The notes beneath the pieces are model-generated. The model was not told the DNA's origin, did not search any database, and worked only from the letters and a program-made list of their open reading frames with translations. This document shows, piece after piece, positions 12,328 through 24,526 of a stretch of DNA of 64,000 nt. The position numbers were made by a program, and so were the translations under genes. This stretch comes from Erythroxylum novogranatense (lineage: Eukaryota; Streptophyta; Magnoliopsida; Malpighiales; Erythroxylaceae): NCBI GenBank assembly GCA_029891385.1, contig CM057233.1, positions 29,494,540 to 29,558,539 on the forward strand. The letters are read 5' to 3'. The stretch's first letter is position 1. Each line of letters begins with the position of its first letter.

Positions 12328-14853
12328 TTCCCTACATCAATACATAATTCATATACATCGTACTCAAAATCATCTATAAAAAAACTTATATGCCTTTTTG
12401 CCAAAGAATCTCACACATGACTTATACAAAATCTTATCATTCCTCTCTTATGCCAAATGACATTTACCACACAAATCCATAGACTACCATACAAAAATCA
12501 GATAGCATAACGGCTGTATTTTTAAAACTCAAAACCTGTAAATAGCTTTAAACACTTCTATACTCCAGCTCAAACACATCACACAATTCCTCGGACCTCC
12601 CGTCCGGAAATCCAAACTCAATCCTAATCACATTATCCAAATCCAATTCACATTTATTTTACTTCGTGGATCTTATCCTGATCTCTTATGCAAACATCAT
12701 TGTCTACTATCGAATTTCCAAATTCAGACAATATAATTAATATCGTTGTTATAATTCCTCAGAATTTTCTTTATCTTCGTCCTTCATATGATTTACTCAT
12801 TTTTCCTCAAGTATTCAAAACTATTCTTCTCAACTCTTCAACTTAACATATCATCAAACTTCGATTGGATCACTTTAATCTTCAATACCATAGTATTGTC
12901 GAGGAAATTTGTTAACTTAAAAAAATATTGTCAAAATTCCATATGTCCATACTTGGTTATAGTAATTCCTCAAATAACTGCTTCCTCAATAAGATAATAT
13001 TACCTCTTGTTATTTTCAATTTCTCAATTGTCTTACCTTTCTTGACTGCTTTTGTCCATTCTTTAGATTTCCTCATATTTTGCATTGACGTATTCTAGTG
13101 TCTACTCATTTATATCCGTTTCTCCACACACTCTAGTTTATTTGCAATCTTAGCTTCCTGTGCTTGTCACACCTTCATCGGAAAAAACTTGCATCTCCCG
13201 AACATATTTACCTAGAACATAACGTGAACTTATATACTCCTCATATTGGCAATTAATGTTTCCTCAAATATAGGAATCCACTCGCTTAGTTGGATCCTTC
13301 ACATCAAACAAAAATACATACATTCTCAGTAGTATAGTCAACCTCTTTTGCTTGAGTCTCCGCTAGGGATATGACTCTAATACTCACTTTCGAATCATTA
13401 CATATTCCTTTTTAACCAGTTCTTCCATTGATCTTTCTTCGCATAAACTATCTGATCTGTTGAATCTAACTTAGTGAAATTCTTCTTCAAAAGAGAGTTT
13501 CTTACTACTATCATATATATTATTCATGCAAATCTTTATGAATCACCTGCTATCATCACATCATCAGCTACTTTTAATCTCTTGAGAGGACCACTTTCTC
13601 TCATCCTCATAAGGTGATAGTGTTTAAGTCACTCAAAACTCAATGGAGTAGTGAACATACTTGCTATCACATATGCTTGGATAGGCATCGTCAAAGTCAT
13701 GCCATTCTGTCCACAGATTTAATCCTTAAAAGCACCAATTTATATCTTACACAATTGATACCTTGATCTTCATTGATCTTAGAAAACAGTTCTCTCTTTA
13801 TCAAACACACTAACACCAACTTTATTCTAGTTTTTCCAAAATTCACCTTTTCTCATGCTATATCATTTCATAATGAGTCAATTACCATACCGAGTGCATA
13901 TAATCTTCTCATTTAGTTCTTCATCTTTTTTTTTCTAATCTCATTCATACATAAGATGGGATCTCATACGCATTTGCGATTTTTCCCATACTACATATCA
14001 TGTCATTCGTCTCATATAAGGTCATTCATGTCTATTTCATTTCCCTTTCTCTATTTCCCCACTTTTATCTCATTTTCCAATTATCATTTATTTCATCTTC
14101 CACATGCATATCCTTAACCAATTCGAAATTATCGATGCATAATCATTATGAAATTCTGACCTCAATTCCACTCATTGCTTCTTACTGCGAATCATAACTC
14201 CTATCGTATTAATCGAACAACCACTTCGGTTCCAATTTTCTCGTCTTAAGATCATAACAAAGTTATGCTTCCATTGCACTCTACTTGTACACTCTAACAC
14301 CACAGTACAATATCGTTGTCATGTTCAATAATACATCCTCCAATACATTGCATTGATTCATTATCTGTTACATTTACCCATCCTCTATTTCTCCTTTCTA
14401 AATATCCACAACTTTCTTTTTCTCATATCATGACAGAGTATCATCATTTTCTCACCTCAAAGTCTTAACACTATATCCACAAATCAATATTCCTTAACAC
14501 ATTTTCACTAGCCAATGGTCCCATTTCTTAAGGAACCCCATATGGACCAATCATCATTTCAAATTCAACCTATTGATCTTCCATACGTATATTTCTATTC
14601 TTTATCTCATCTTTCAAACTTTTATCTCACACATAGAGATTCAACATCAATTTATCCCAATGCATCAAGAAATTCAAATCTCAATTTCCTTAACACATTT
14701 CTAAAATCAATCAAAATTCTTGTCAATCTAAGTCAAACAATTACCTTAGTTCCTCAAATAGTTCATGAAAATTCCTTCAAAGCAAAATCACATTCTCACT
14801 AGCCATTCAGACACTTTACAAACATAAACGCCCCAGTAAGATCCTATTACTGG
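12328..14853 (-). mobile_element. Internal region of Gypsy element E, no recognisable coding
   Basis: This lies inside element E, downstream of its primer-binding site in minus sense, up to the element A insertion. No reverse transcriptase, integrase, zinc knuckle or protease motif was recognised on either strand, and the longest open frames are below 100 codons. It is AT-rich with repeated CCTCAA(A/T)A phrases. About 12570-12620 resembles LTR D near 7222 (CCCGTCCGGAA with ATCCAAAC), so part may itself be old LTR. E may be a non-autonomous element, or the polyprotein may have decayed beyond recognition. Confidence 0.5.
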
Positions 14854-14865
14854 GCTCTGATACCA
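14854..14865 (-). other. Primer-binding site of element E (initiator Met tRNA)
   Basis: The minus strand reads TGGTATCAGAGC, four bases after the LTR end. It sets the orientation of element E and its LTR. Confidence 0.92.
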
Positions 14866-15441
14866 CAAATATTGGATCTCGTTTCCGGAACCCAACCTCG
14901 GAATAGAAGTGCCATCATACATAAACGTGGTTGAAAATTTTTTTTCTTACTTTGACCAACATGCTGGGCCCCGTTTTCGAAGTCCGACCATTGAACCAAA
15001 AGCGTTAACGTATACCACAAAAATCATGAAGCTTACAGTCTCATTTCATTTCTATGTTCCTTTTTCCATAACACATCTCATTTCAATATATATATATAGC
15101 AACAATTCACTATCAAAAAAACATTCATAACAAATCCATTACTTCCTCAAGTATCCCAAATTTTCACTTAACCTGGTCCATATACACAAATGCCTACGTC
15201 CACTTATTATCATCCATACATAATGCATTAACATCAAAAGAATAGAATGTTACAAGGTCTAATGGCATTCCAAGCCACAATACAATATCAATATCGAAAT
15301 CTGCATATACAAAATACGAAACTCCCAAAATTATTAACAACAATCTAACTTAAAAATAATACAATATGCACATACAACAAAAACCTTCACTTCCCTTCAC
15401 CCGATCTTCTCATCACCTGTGGATGGGAATGAAGCGGGGGT

Positions 15442-15454
15442 GAGCTTATAGCTC
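15442..15454 (-). promoter_or_regulatory. LTR stem-loop (element E copy)
   Basis: GAGCT and AGCTC arms enclose TAT. In LTR sense the stem is followed by ACCCCC and then CACAGG, as in the other LTR families. Confidence 0.58.
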
Positions 15455-16673
15455 GTGGGTAACAAGTTTATAATGAAGAACAAGCAAAACCGTTAAAATG
15501 TTTATTTGTTGAATCAAAATCATAATGAGTTCGTAAAACGCTTTGTTCCCAAATCTTAGTCAATTTCGAAGTTTGAGTTCAAAACTCATAGTTGAAAATT
15601 TTCATCACATCAACAATACAAAAACACTCAATTTATGCACATACTTGACAATTCATAGATGCAATGCACAAACAAACGGCTCGAGAGTTCTGTTGAACAA
15701 AATGGATGAACCGAAGCTTATACCGTGAACGAAACGAGTCCGATTTCTCAGGATCTCGTAGCCACAAGCGGGTAGCCGGGAGAAGGCTATACGTCGACGT
15801 GCACGTGACTAATGAAACGTTCCTCTCTCGCCCAAACAGAAGCACATAATCATGCTCAAATCATTTTATCAAATGCTTTCGTGCTTTTCATGCTCTTTTC
15901 TTTCATTTCCGAATATACAAAATACCATAAATTTTCCAAGGCATAACATAAAATGTTTCAATGCATTCTCATCTTTATTTTGAAATTCATTAGAAAAGTT
16001 CATATGCTGAAACAAGTACCAATTTTGCAAATCATTCAATAGAAACAAAATGATATTTATGAAGTAGTTGAAATCATTCTTGATTTGGGAGAAAACTTTA
16101 GTGGCTTATTACTAAATTATAAACATGAAACCCACCTGAATTCCTTTGCTTAACAGATGCCTCTCCTCTTGATCCTCTTGCCTTCTTTGTTTCCCTTTAT
16201 CAAATAAAAAATTCCTATTCAATAGGAATACAATTTAAAGACCTAAATATTGCATATTCACTAAGATAAATTCTAAACAAACTCAAACTCTTCCAAAAGT
16301 CCAAACATTCGGGTCAATTTTTCCATGATCATTATGATCAAATAAATGACAAAATCTAGTAATATTCTCTTCTAGAAAATGTTCCCCATTGTCTTAAGTT
16401 TCTAATGACTCCAAAAATCATTATATTTGGTTCAAAAATCTGAAAGTTATACTTTAAACATATTGAGACTATCCTTATGTTGAAACAAAAATATATACTC
16501 AACTTCCATCCAAAATTTGAGAACTTTAAAGACTGATTCAAAACTTTCTTTCTTCATAAAACCTGTAGACCTTTGTCTCTATTTTATAAAGAATAAAAAA
16601 TCACCTCATTTAGACATCTACACCAAAAGTTATGCCCAAAATACCAAAATATGTCTGTCAGAAAAATTGAGCT

Positions 16674-16735
16674 CGCCGCGTCGTGGGCGCCTGTGCGCGC
16701 CGCGACGTGGACGCCTGCGTGCACCACGACGTATG
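16674..16735. repeat. Three 24-bp GC-rich cassette copies in LTR E
   Basis: Copies start at 16674 (CGCCGCGTCG), 16698 (CGCCGCGACG) and 16722 (CACCACGACG), an exact 24-base period. They follow the anchor AGTTATGCCCAAAATACC. The GC content is far above that of the flanks. Confidence 0.85.
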
Positions 16736-17131
16736 GACCAGAAACCTTCTTCTGAACACTATTTTTTGACATTTTTCATCTTCATACTTCCCAAATTTCA
16801 CAAATAAGTCATCTTAACTCTAAATCATCATTCCTACTTCGTTTCTAAACTCATTCCAACCCAAAATCATTCACAAACACAACAAAATCATTAACCCTAG
16901 GACATCTTCAACTGAAAACTCACTTTATACATTCAACCTAATTTTTCTCTTCTAACCATCACAAAACATAATTCATTCAACAAATCAAGAAGGGATGATG
17001 CTTATACTTACTTGTTTAACTCCACGATTCGTCAAATTCTTCAAGATTTCCAAAACCCTAAATTTCCTCTTCCTCTCTTCTTCTTCCACGGTTCTTTCGT
17101 TCATTTCCAAACAAAACAACCAATTCTCCTT

Positions 17132-17140
17132 CCTTTTATA
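17132..17140 (-). promoter_or_regulatory. Probable TATA box of LTR E
   Basis: The minus strand reads TATAAAAGG in the first tenth of the LTR, about 235 bases after its 5' end, where the U3 promoter is expected. The transcript would run leftward. Confidence 0.6.
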
Positions 17141-17376
17141 CCCTTACTAATTGTGAATTGTCCATTTTGCCCTTTCATTAAAGCCTTCAATCTTATAATC
17201 TTAAGTGACTTGCCCAAAATGCCCTTAAGCATTCTTACCACTTTTAATACAACCAAACCATATAATAAATTCGACCAACATTTACATAACAAGTGGCTCC
17301 AAAACTTTATCCATCAAACCTCATAATTAATTTAAATCATGCTTAATCCAATAAGAAAAATTTGGGGGCCAACAGT

Positions 17377-19418
17377 TGTAACATCCCATTACCCATATTA
17401 AGGCTATATAGTAAATATAAGAGTTATTGAGAAATTCAGAGTGCATTTCATGCTCATGTATATTATAGCATACACATACACTTGAATATTGAATTTTTGC
17501 ACGTTAAAATGATTTTATATGCATTCATTGACATTTTTGGGCATAATTGAGTTATAAATATGATTATATTAAGAATTGGGGTTTTTATGTGTTCAAAATT
17601 GATTTGGAAAGTATATGCATTGATTTAGAATTTTTGGTGAAAATTAGGAAATTTCTAAATTTTTGGGTATTTTGGACTAGAAAAAAAGCCAAGTGACAAG
17701 ACTATTGATAAATGGTAGCAAAAATTACTGTCTAATGACAATGGAAACTTTGATAAATGAATTTGGGATTTATTGACAAATGTCATTAAAAATTGAGAGA
17801 AAATTGGAGACAAATAGAATAGTTCTTAATGAGGGTTCAAATAGGACCATAGGAAGGTGACAAGTGGTAGTAACAAGATTCTTTCACTTGAAAGACTAAG
17901 TCAATTATTTTCTCATTCATTTCTACTCTGTCTTCATCTTTTCATGGCTTTCTCTTCTTCTTCATGAATTTTGATTCACCAAAGCATTATTCATGTTACA
18001 CCTTGCTTTCATCTATTAATTGCTATATCCATCTTGTAGCCTCTTTCATTTGTCACTAAAGAACCTAACCCTACTACCTTTAGAAGATGAAGATTGCATG
18101 ATGCTTGGGAGCTATGGCTAAGTTTTATTTTTGAAGATTTGAAGCTAAATCAAGTAAGTTATGCTTTAAATATCATGGGTATGGCTAAATGAAGCTAGAA
18201 TGATGAGTAAATTAAGATTTGATGCCTTAATTATGCAATGTTTATGTATGTGTCGTGGGTGATGAAAAATTTATGTAAATGTCTTGCTCTTGTATATGTA
18301 TGATGGGTAATAATTCATATATTGTTATAGAGATGTTTTTGAGGTAGAATGATCATCATAATGGTGTTAGGATGAGTGCAGAAAATTGATAATGAATAGG
18401 AACATGTACATGTTTTGTTTTTGGTTAATGATCAAACATAGATCATGAATTGGTTTGTGAATGATATTGAGATGAAATGAAGTTAAGAATAAATAGGAAA
18501 TGAAGTATAAAGGATGATTTAGGTACAAGATGGGTTAGATGTAAAATGTTGAAAGTTATAAAATCTGAAAAATTGGAAGAGAGTGCTAGAAAATGTTAGC
18601 AGTAACATTTACACTGATTAAGCTTATGTATTTTAGCCATATTTTATTCTATAGTTATCCGAATGAGATGATTTTTGATTTGGATAGAGACATAAGGTTA
18701 TATTTTCTATGAAGACATCAAATTTAAATTATGTCCTTAAGAGTCTCAAAATTTGACATGAAATTTAGAACGGTGTACAACAAATTGATGGATGAATGTA
18801 TATGTTTGTGTTCTGTTTTAAGAATATGAAAATATGTTTTATATTAAAAGCATGGAATATGAATTGTGTATGGATGATGTTGAGCTGAAATTAAGGGTGT
18901 ACTTGAAGAAGTGTCAACTTGAAATGATGAATGTTAAATATGAATTGTTTAAGACATAGGAATGAAATATGTTATGGAAAAGAAAGATAGGAATTCATGA
19001 ATGATGAGAAATAGTTGTAAGTGAAGATTCAAATGAGTAGAGATTGGAGAGTTTAATGAAATCAAATTGGTAGTTGAATTGTTATGAAATAATGTCGCAT
19101 TATAGGAAGTGAATTTGGGAAAATTTGAAGTGAAAGTGAAGTTAGAATAGATGTAGAAACCATTGGGAATGCTCTTATATGAGTTTTGTCTCACCTATGT
19201 CCATTAAATAGAAATTAAGTCTGCTAAACGGACCTTCTCAAGTTTGGAAAAGCTCCTAACCTTATCCATGTCTGTTAAACAGACATTAGATCTACTAAAT
19301 GGACCTTCACGGGTCTGAAACATGTCCCAACCCTATTTACGTTTGTTAAAGGGGAATGTATGTTTTCTTAGAGAACATTCACGGGACACTTTCAGAAATT
19401 CGCGATTTTGACCCTCTA
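17377..19418 (+). mobile_element. Gypsy (Tekay-like) LTR F, 5' part
   Basis: It begins TGTAACATCCCATTACCC, the characteristic start of Tekay/Del-type LTRs. It is interrupted at 19418 by inverted LTR G and resumes at 22928. A threefold imperfect cassette lies at about 19195-19345 (CTAAACGGACCTTC and TGTTAAACAGAC phrases). No gene is present. The flanking bases ACAGT do not match those after the far end (CCTAG), so no target duplication supports F as a simple solo LTR. Confidence 0.8.
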
Positions 19419-19850
19419 CATATCACCCCCTTACCTTAGGGTACATATCGGGATGCCCTGAGGACATTCCAGTATATAATCTATGATAATGGCTCACTAC
19501 GTTCAATCATAACATTCACTTAACTTGGCAACATCTATCTTTGTTCTCATATAAACATCATAATGAAAGTCACAATATTTTAAAACCAAATTTCCTCATT
19601 TCATTTCGTAGAAACCGAATGTATACAATGTATCTTTCAACCTTCATACTTATACAACATCATAGCCTAATACAAAAATTGTTACATGAAAGAGGAAATA
19701 TAAAAAATCTATCTAATCTGTCTATATCCAGCTGACCAACCTTTGAGCCATTTCTTCTTGTTCCCAAAAATAAAAGTCTACACTGCTTGTTGCATCCCTC
19801 ATTAGCTAATATCGTCTCTCGTTCCTGAAAAATCAACGTTGCAATTTTGA

Positions 19851-19867
19851 TGAGTTTTGTGAACTCA
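19851..19867 (-). promoter_or_regulatory. LTR stem-loop (element G copy)
   Basis: TGAGTT and AACTCA arms form six pairs around a 5-base loop. In LTR sense it is preceded by a second hairpin, AACCATC-GAT-GATGGTT (19874-19890), and followed by TTTTTCAGG. Confidence 0.62.
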
Positions 19868-21129
19868 ATAAGGTAACCATCATCGATGGTTCACTCAATT
19901 CATGCATCACATCAATACATATAAAATATATTTCACAAATTTGCATAATTCATCACATATCACATTCTCACTCAAGAGTAGACAATTTTGCATTTCAATC
20001 AATGCAACATTCTTAATAAAATGCATATGAAATGCTTATATGACTCTTTTCTGATTATTACATTGTTGTGACCGAATGCCTAGGCTTTCTCGTATCCACT
20101 GTGGATATCAAACTTATTTATACTGTCCCTTATTCGTTAGAGATACATGGCTCATTTTATATTGTGAGCCTTTGGCCCTTAATCACATTTGGAGCTTTAA
20201 GCTCAGTTTCGATGGCTACTCAGGTCACAACTCTCATTATCTGATTATGCATTCATGCATGGAATGCATCTCTCATAATCAATCATGTCATGAAACATTT
20301 AGTTTGTCACATTCATGTAAAAGTAACACTTCAATATCTCATTTATATATCATAATCATCGGACCTTCATTTTCTAGAATCAACACAATCAAATTACATT
20401 TGTTCATAATTCAAATATAATTTAAAAGAAACAATTAATTGAGTGAGGTCATCTAGGTTACTCACAAGTCGCTCTCGAAGCTAATGCCTAGAAGTTCTGG
20501 TAACGTCTAGAGGTTGACGTTCTAGTTGCTCCTCTATAACAAGAAACATACAAATATCACAATTTGGCACAATTGTAAGTGTTTTATAATGCACATGTAC
20601 GTAAATGAAAAATGCACAATGCATGTTTATAACAATCCTAAGTATTTTTTCCATTATCCTCATCACATAATCAATCCTATCTCAAAACTCATTTAAGTAT
20701 AATGTGTACTTAGGTTTATACCTTAATAAAACCATTAAAATCACAATTCATATCACATTAAATCACTTAACTGACTTTCGGGTCTATAGTTCTTGATTAT
20801 TTAGACAGTGAAAATAAGGTAATTTGGATACTTTATTCTAGAAAATTGTTCTCCTATATCTTAAGTTTCTAATGACACCAAAAGCATTCAATTTGATTCA
20901 GTAATCTAAAAGTTATACCTCAGCATTTTTGGATTGTTCTTACACTGAAAAATTCACTATACTCAACTTCCATCCAGAAATTGAAAGTCTTAGAGACTAA
21001 ATCAAAATTCAGCTTCTACATATAATTTGTAACCCTATGTCTCTAGTTTACTCAAATTACAAATCATCTCATTCAGATAACTACAAAACAAGATATGCCC
21101 AAAATACCGAAACATGTTCAGTGTAAAGA

Positions 21130-21275
21130 AATGTTCACCGTGACTAACTCCTCCCGAGAGTAATTCTCGCAAAAATCTCACAAGTTGGCTGTGGCGAAAC
21201 CAAGAGTTAGTTGTGGTGAACTTTACCCGAGAGGAATTCTTGCCAAATCCTTCAAGTTCACCGTGACGAACTTTC
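21130..21275. repeat. CACCGTGACGAA cassette in LTR G
   Basis: TTCACCGTGAC, GTGGTGAAC and TTCACCGTGACGAAC, together with CCGAGAG-AATTCT phrases, alternate in direct and inverted form over about 145 bases. The cassette follows the same ATGCCCAAAATACCGAAA anchor as the one in LTR E. Confidence 0.7.
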
Positions 21276-22927
21276 ACAAAAGCATACCTTGGCTTTCAAA
21301 TTTAGGTCAGATTTTAAGGGTCTTATAGATTGAATTTGAATTTGAAGTCTTCATAAAAAATGTATCATATGTCTATAGTTTAATCCAAATAAAGAATCAT
21401 CTCATTTGAATAACTAGAAAAAAAGTTATGGCTAAAAGACTGAAGCATATTTAGTGAACATTTTCCAGTCAATCATCTTCAAACTTTCCAGATTTCACAC
21501 CTAACATAACTTGTACAAAGATCACCCTTTTCTACTTCATTTACTCCTTATTCTCAACTCCATATCATCTCAATATCATTCACCAATGAAGCATGATCTA
21601 AATTTGATCATTAACCCAAAAACAAGATATGTTCATATACCTATTCATCAACAATCAACTACATCTCATCATTTATGAATTCCTATTATTTTTTTCCATA
21701 ACATATCTCTTTCTTAATATCATTATTTCAAGTTGATAACCAGTTCATGTATACCTAAAGTTTAGCTCAACATCATCTATACACAAATCAAAATTCCATG
21801 CTTGATAATAAACACCCAAAATAGAACACAAACATCTACATTCATCTACTAATTTTCTGCACCCATTTCTCACCCCATTATGAAGATCATTCAACCTCAC
21901 AACATCTCTATATCAATTCATAACTTATTACTCATCAAGTATCATCAAACATATCCAAAAGCAAAAAAATAACATCATCTTCTCATCAACTATGACACAT
22001 ACATAAAAATTCACATAATCAAGCCATCGATCATTCGTTACTCATCATTCTAGTTTCATTTAACCAAACCCATAATAATCAATGCCCTACTTACTTAGTT
22101 TAGCTCCAAAATCTCTAAAATACTCAAGAATATTGAAAATCCCTAACTTCACCAACAACCCACGATCATCATCTTCTAAAAGTGGTAGGGATGGGTTTTT
22201 GGTGGGAATGAAAGAGAGAGCAAGGTGAAGGAGTAGCAAATGGAAGATGAGTGGCTATTTCCAACGTGAATGGGGGAGTGAAGAAATAAGTAAAGAAGAA
22301 GAAGAGAAGGAGAAGAGAAATCACGAAAATGAAGAAGAAGAAAGCCGAGAAAGATGAAGGAAGAGAGAGCAAAATGTAAGACCATTTAATGGTCTTTCAA
22401 TTAGATGAAAGAATAGTGACTTTAGACTTGGACACTTGCCCAATTTCCATGAATTTCAACTAGCACTTTTATTTAACTAGTCCAATCAATTCCAATTGTC
22501 TCCCTATTTTTAATGAAACTTGACAATTAATCATAAAGTCATTTATCAACATTTCCATTGCTTTTGGACAATAAATTCTACTACCAATTATTAATAGTTT
22601 TGCCAGTCAGTAATTTTCGTAGTCCAAAATACCCAACAATTTTCATAAATTTCTCCAAAATTTTCAAAAAATCTAAATCAATAAATAGACTCTCTAAATC
22701 AATTTTCAAAACATAAAAACCACAATTCTCAATAGAAATCACATTTAGAAAGAATTATACCCGAAATGTCCATGAATGCACGTACAATCATTTTCATGTG
22801 CAAAAATTTACTATTCACATATATGTGCATGTCATATTATGCATGAACATGAAATACATTTTCTAATCTCTCAATCATCTCTCATATAATCTATTCTAGG
22901 CTTAACATGGGTAATGGGATGTTACAC

Positions 22928-24526
22928 TGTAGGTGCAAAATCTCTCCTCAGTTTGTAGATCTCGAAGTCCTCTTCAAAAACATCCTATAATTACATTAAT
23001 CCGACATCTACATCAAAGTTATGCCTTTTATCCCAAGATATGTTTGTTTATAGATGATTGACTTATCAGTGTTTTTCACAAAGATATTTAGGCTTGATTA
23101 CGAACTTCAATGAGCCTAGTTGATGTTGGATTGTGCCATAAAGTAAGGTAAGTGTTTTAGATGTTAAGAAATGATTTAAAGATCTTGTTAATTAGTTATG
23201 AGACATGTATTTAGGATATATACCTGGGATTGTCATTGAACATGCATTCAACATATTCCATATATACATATGTGCATTAACGAATACTTATAATTGTGCA
23301 AAGTTGTTATGTGTATAATGTCTATGTTTTGCATGATATAGAGGAACATATAGAGCACCATCATCTAGACATTGCCGGGACTTTGAGAAAATAGCTTCTG
23401 GAGCTAACTGTGAGTAACCTCGACAATTTCACTTAATTAATTATTTGTGTTAGATTAAATTTTGAATTAGCTTATGAATGTGATTTGATTATGTTGATTC
23501 CAAACAATGAAGGTCTGAGGCTACTAATGCTTGAATGTGATATTGAAGTGCTACTTATATGTGAATGTGAATAAATAAGTGATTTCTCAACTGATTGTTA
23601 AATGTTGGACTAAGTTCCGAAGATAAATGTATTCTAAATGTAAATGTGAAACCATATGATTGATTGAAAATATGAGAAGGTGAAGCATTCCATTACGTGA
23701 ATGCATGAAAGATAAAGGTTGTTGTGACCGGAATCACCAATATAAAAAGCTTAAAGCCCAGACTATGATCAAAGCCTCAGGCTCAATTGTGAGTGTACCC
23801 AATATCCACTCAGGGATATGGGATATTATCTAATACAGCTCGGTATCCATGAGGAATATGGGCTAATAAAAAGAAACTCATTCATAACGATAATAATAAA
23901 TAAAAGTGAATCTCATATACATTGCATTTACAATTGATATGTGTAATTTGTATGAATGAAATGTTCGATATGATTGTTCTAAAAGTGATATATGATGCTT
24001 TATGCCAAAATTCAAAGATGTGAATTATATGTTACGTATGTTGCATAAATTGATTGAACCATCGATGATAGTTACCTTATTAAGTTCATAAAACTTATCA
24101 AAATTGTAACGTTGATTTTTTAGGACCGAGAGAGGACTTTAACTACTGAGAGATTCTACAAGAAGCAATATTTTTGTATTTTTGGAAAGAAGAAATGACT
24201 CAAAGATTGGTCAGCTGAGATTGGTGGATTAGATAAAATTTTTATATAATTCCTCATATGTAGCATATTTTGTATTTAGTTTAGTCACTGTACATATTCG
24301 GATGATAATGTAAAGCTATAATGTACATATTGTTTAAGTAATGAAATGAGGTATTTGGATTTTAAACATTGTGTCTTTCTTGATGGTGTCTTATAAGAGA
24401 ATAAAGAATTATGATGCCATGTTTAAGTGAATGTTATGAATGCTCTAGCATGCCATTGTCATAGGTTAGGTACTGGAATGTCCTCTGGGTGTTCCAGTAC
24501 GTACCCCGTGGTAATGGGGCACTACA
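22928..24526 (+). mobile_element. Gypsy LTR F, 3' part
   Basis: Continues LTR F after the G insertion. It includes the stem-loop at 24081-24097 and ends GTAATGGGGCACTACA at 24526, as in Tekay-type LTRs. No primer-binding site follows, so F is a solo or 3' LTR. Confidence 0.78.
24081..24097 (+). promoter_or_regulatory. LTR stem-loop (element F copy)
   Basis: TAAGTT and AACTTA arms form six pairs around CATAA. Compared with LTR G (TGAGTT/AACTCA), one G:C pair is replaced by A:T on both arms. It is followed by GATTTTTTAGGACCGAGAG. Confidence 0.62.

Larger units (their letters stand above)
14870..17374 (-). mobile_element. Gypsy 5' LTR, 2.5 kb (element E)
   Basis: The minus strand begins TGTTGGCCCCCAAATT at 17374 and ends in GATCCAATA at 14870. 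The last bases have drifted from the expected CAACA. It carries a TATA box (17132-17140), a 24-bp GC-rich cassette (16674-16735), the LTR stem-loop (15442-15454) and the GGGAGAAGGCTAT block near 15777 shared with LTR D. Short frames inside (15543-15845, 16356-16807, 17012-17326) are shadows of LTR sequence. Confidence 0.86.
19419..22927 (-). mobile_element. Solo Gypsy LTR G, inverted inside F
   Basis: The minus strand starts TGTAACATCCCATTACCC at 22927 and ends near 19419 with GGTAAGGGGGTGATATG, matching the GGTAAGG-GTGCTACA end of the Tekay LTRs. The flanks CTCTA (19414-19418) and CTGTA (22928-22932) are a 4/5 target duplication. No polyprotein or primer-binding site is present. The hydrophobic frames on the minus strand at 22169-22385 are translations of a GA-rich tract. 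Confidence 0.82.

Noticed and set aside
22169..22385. Two hydrophobic minus-strand frames that look like a signal or membrane peptide
   Set aside because: They translate a GA-rich tract within LTR G; the phenylalanine runs come from simple sequence in two overlapping frames.
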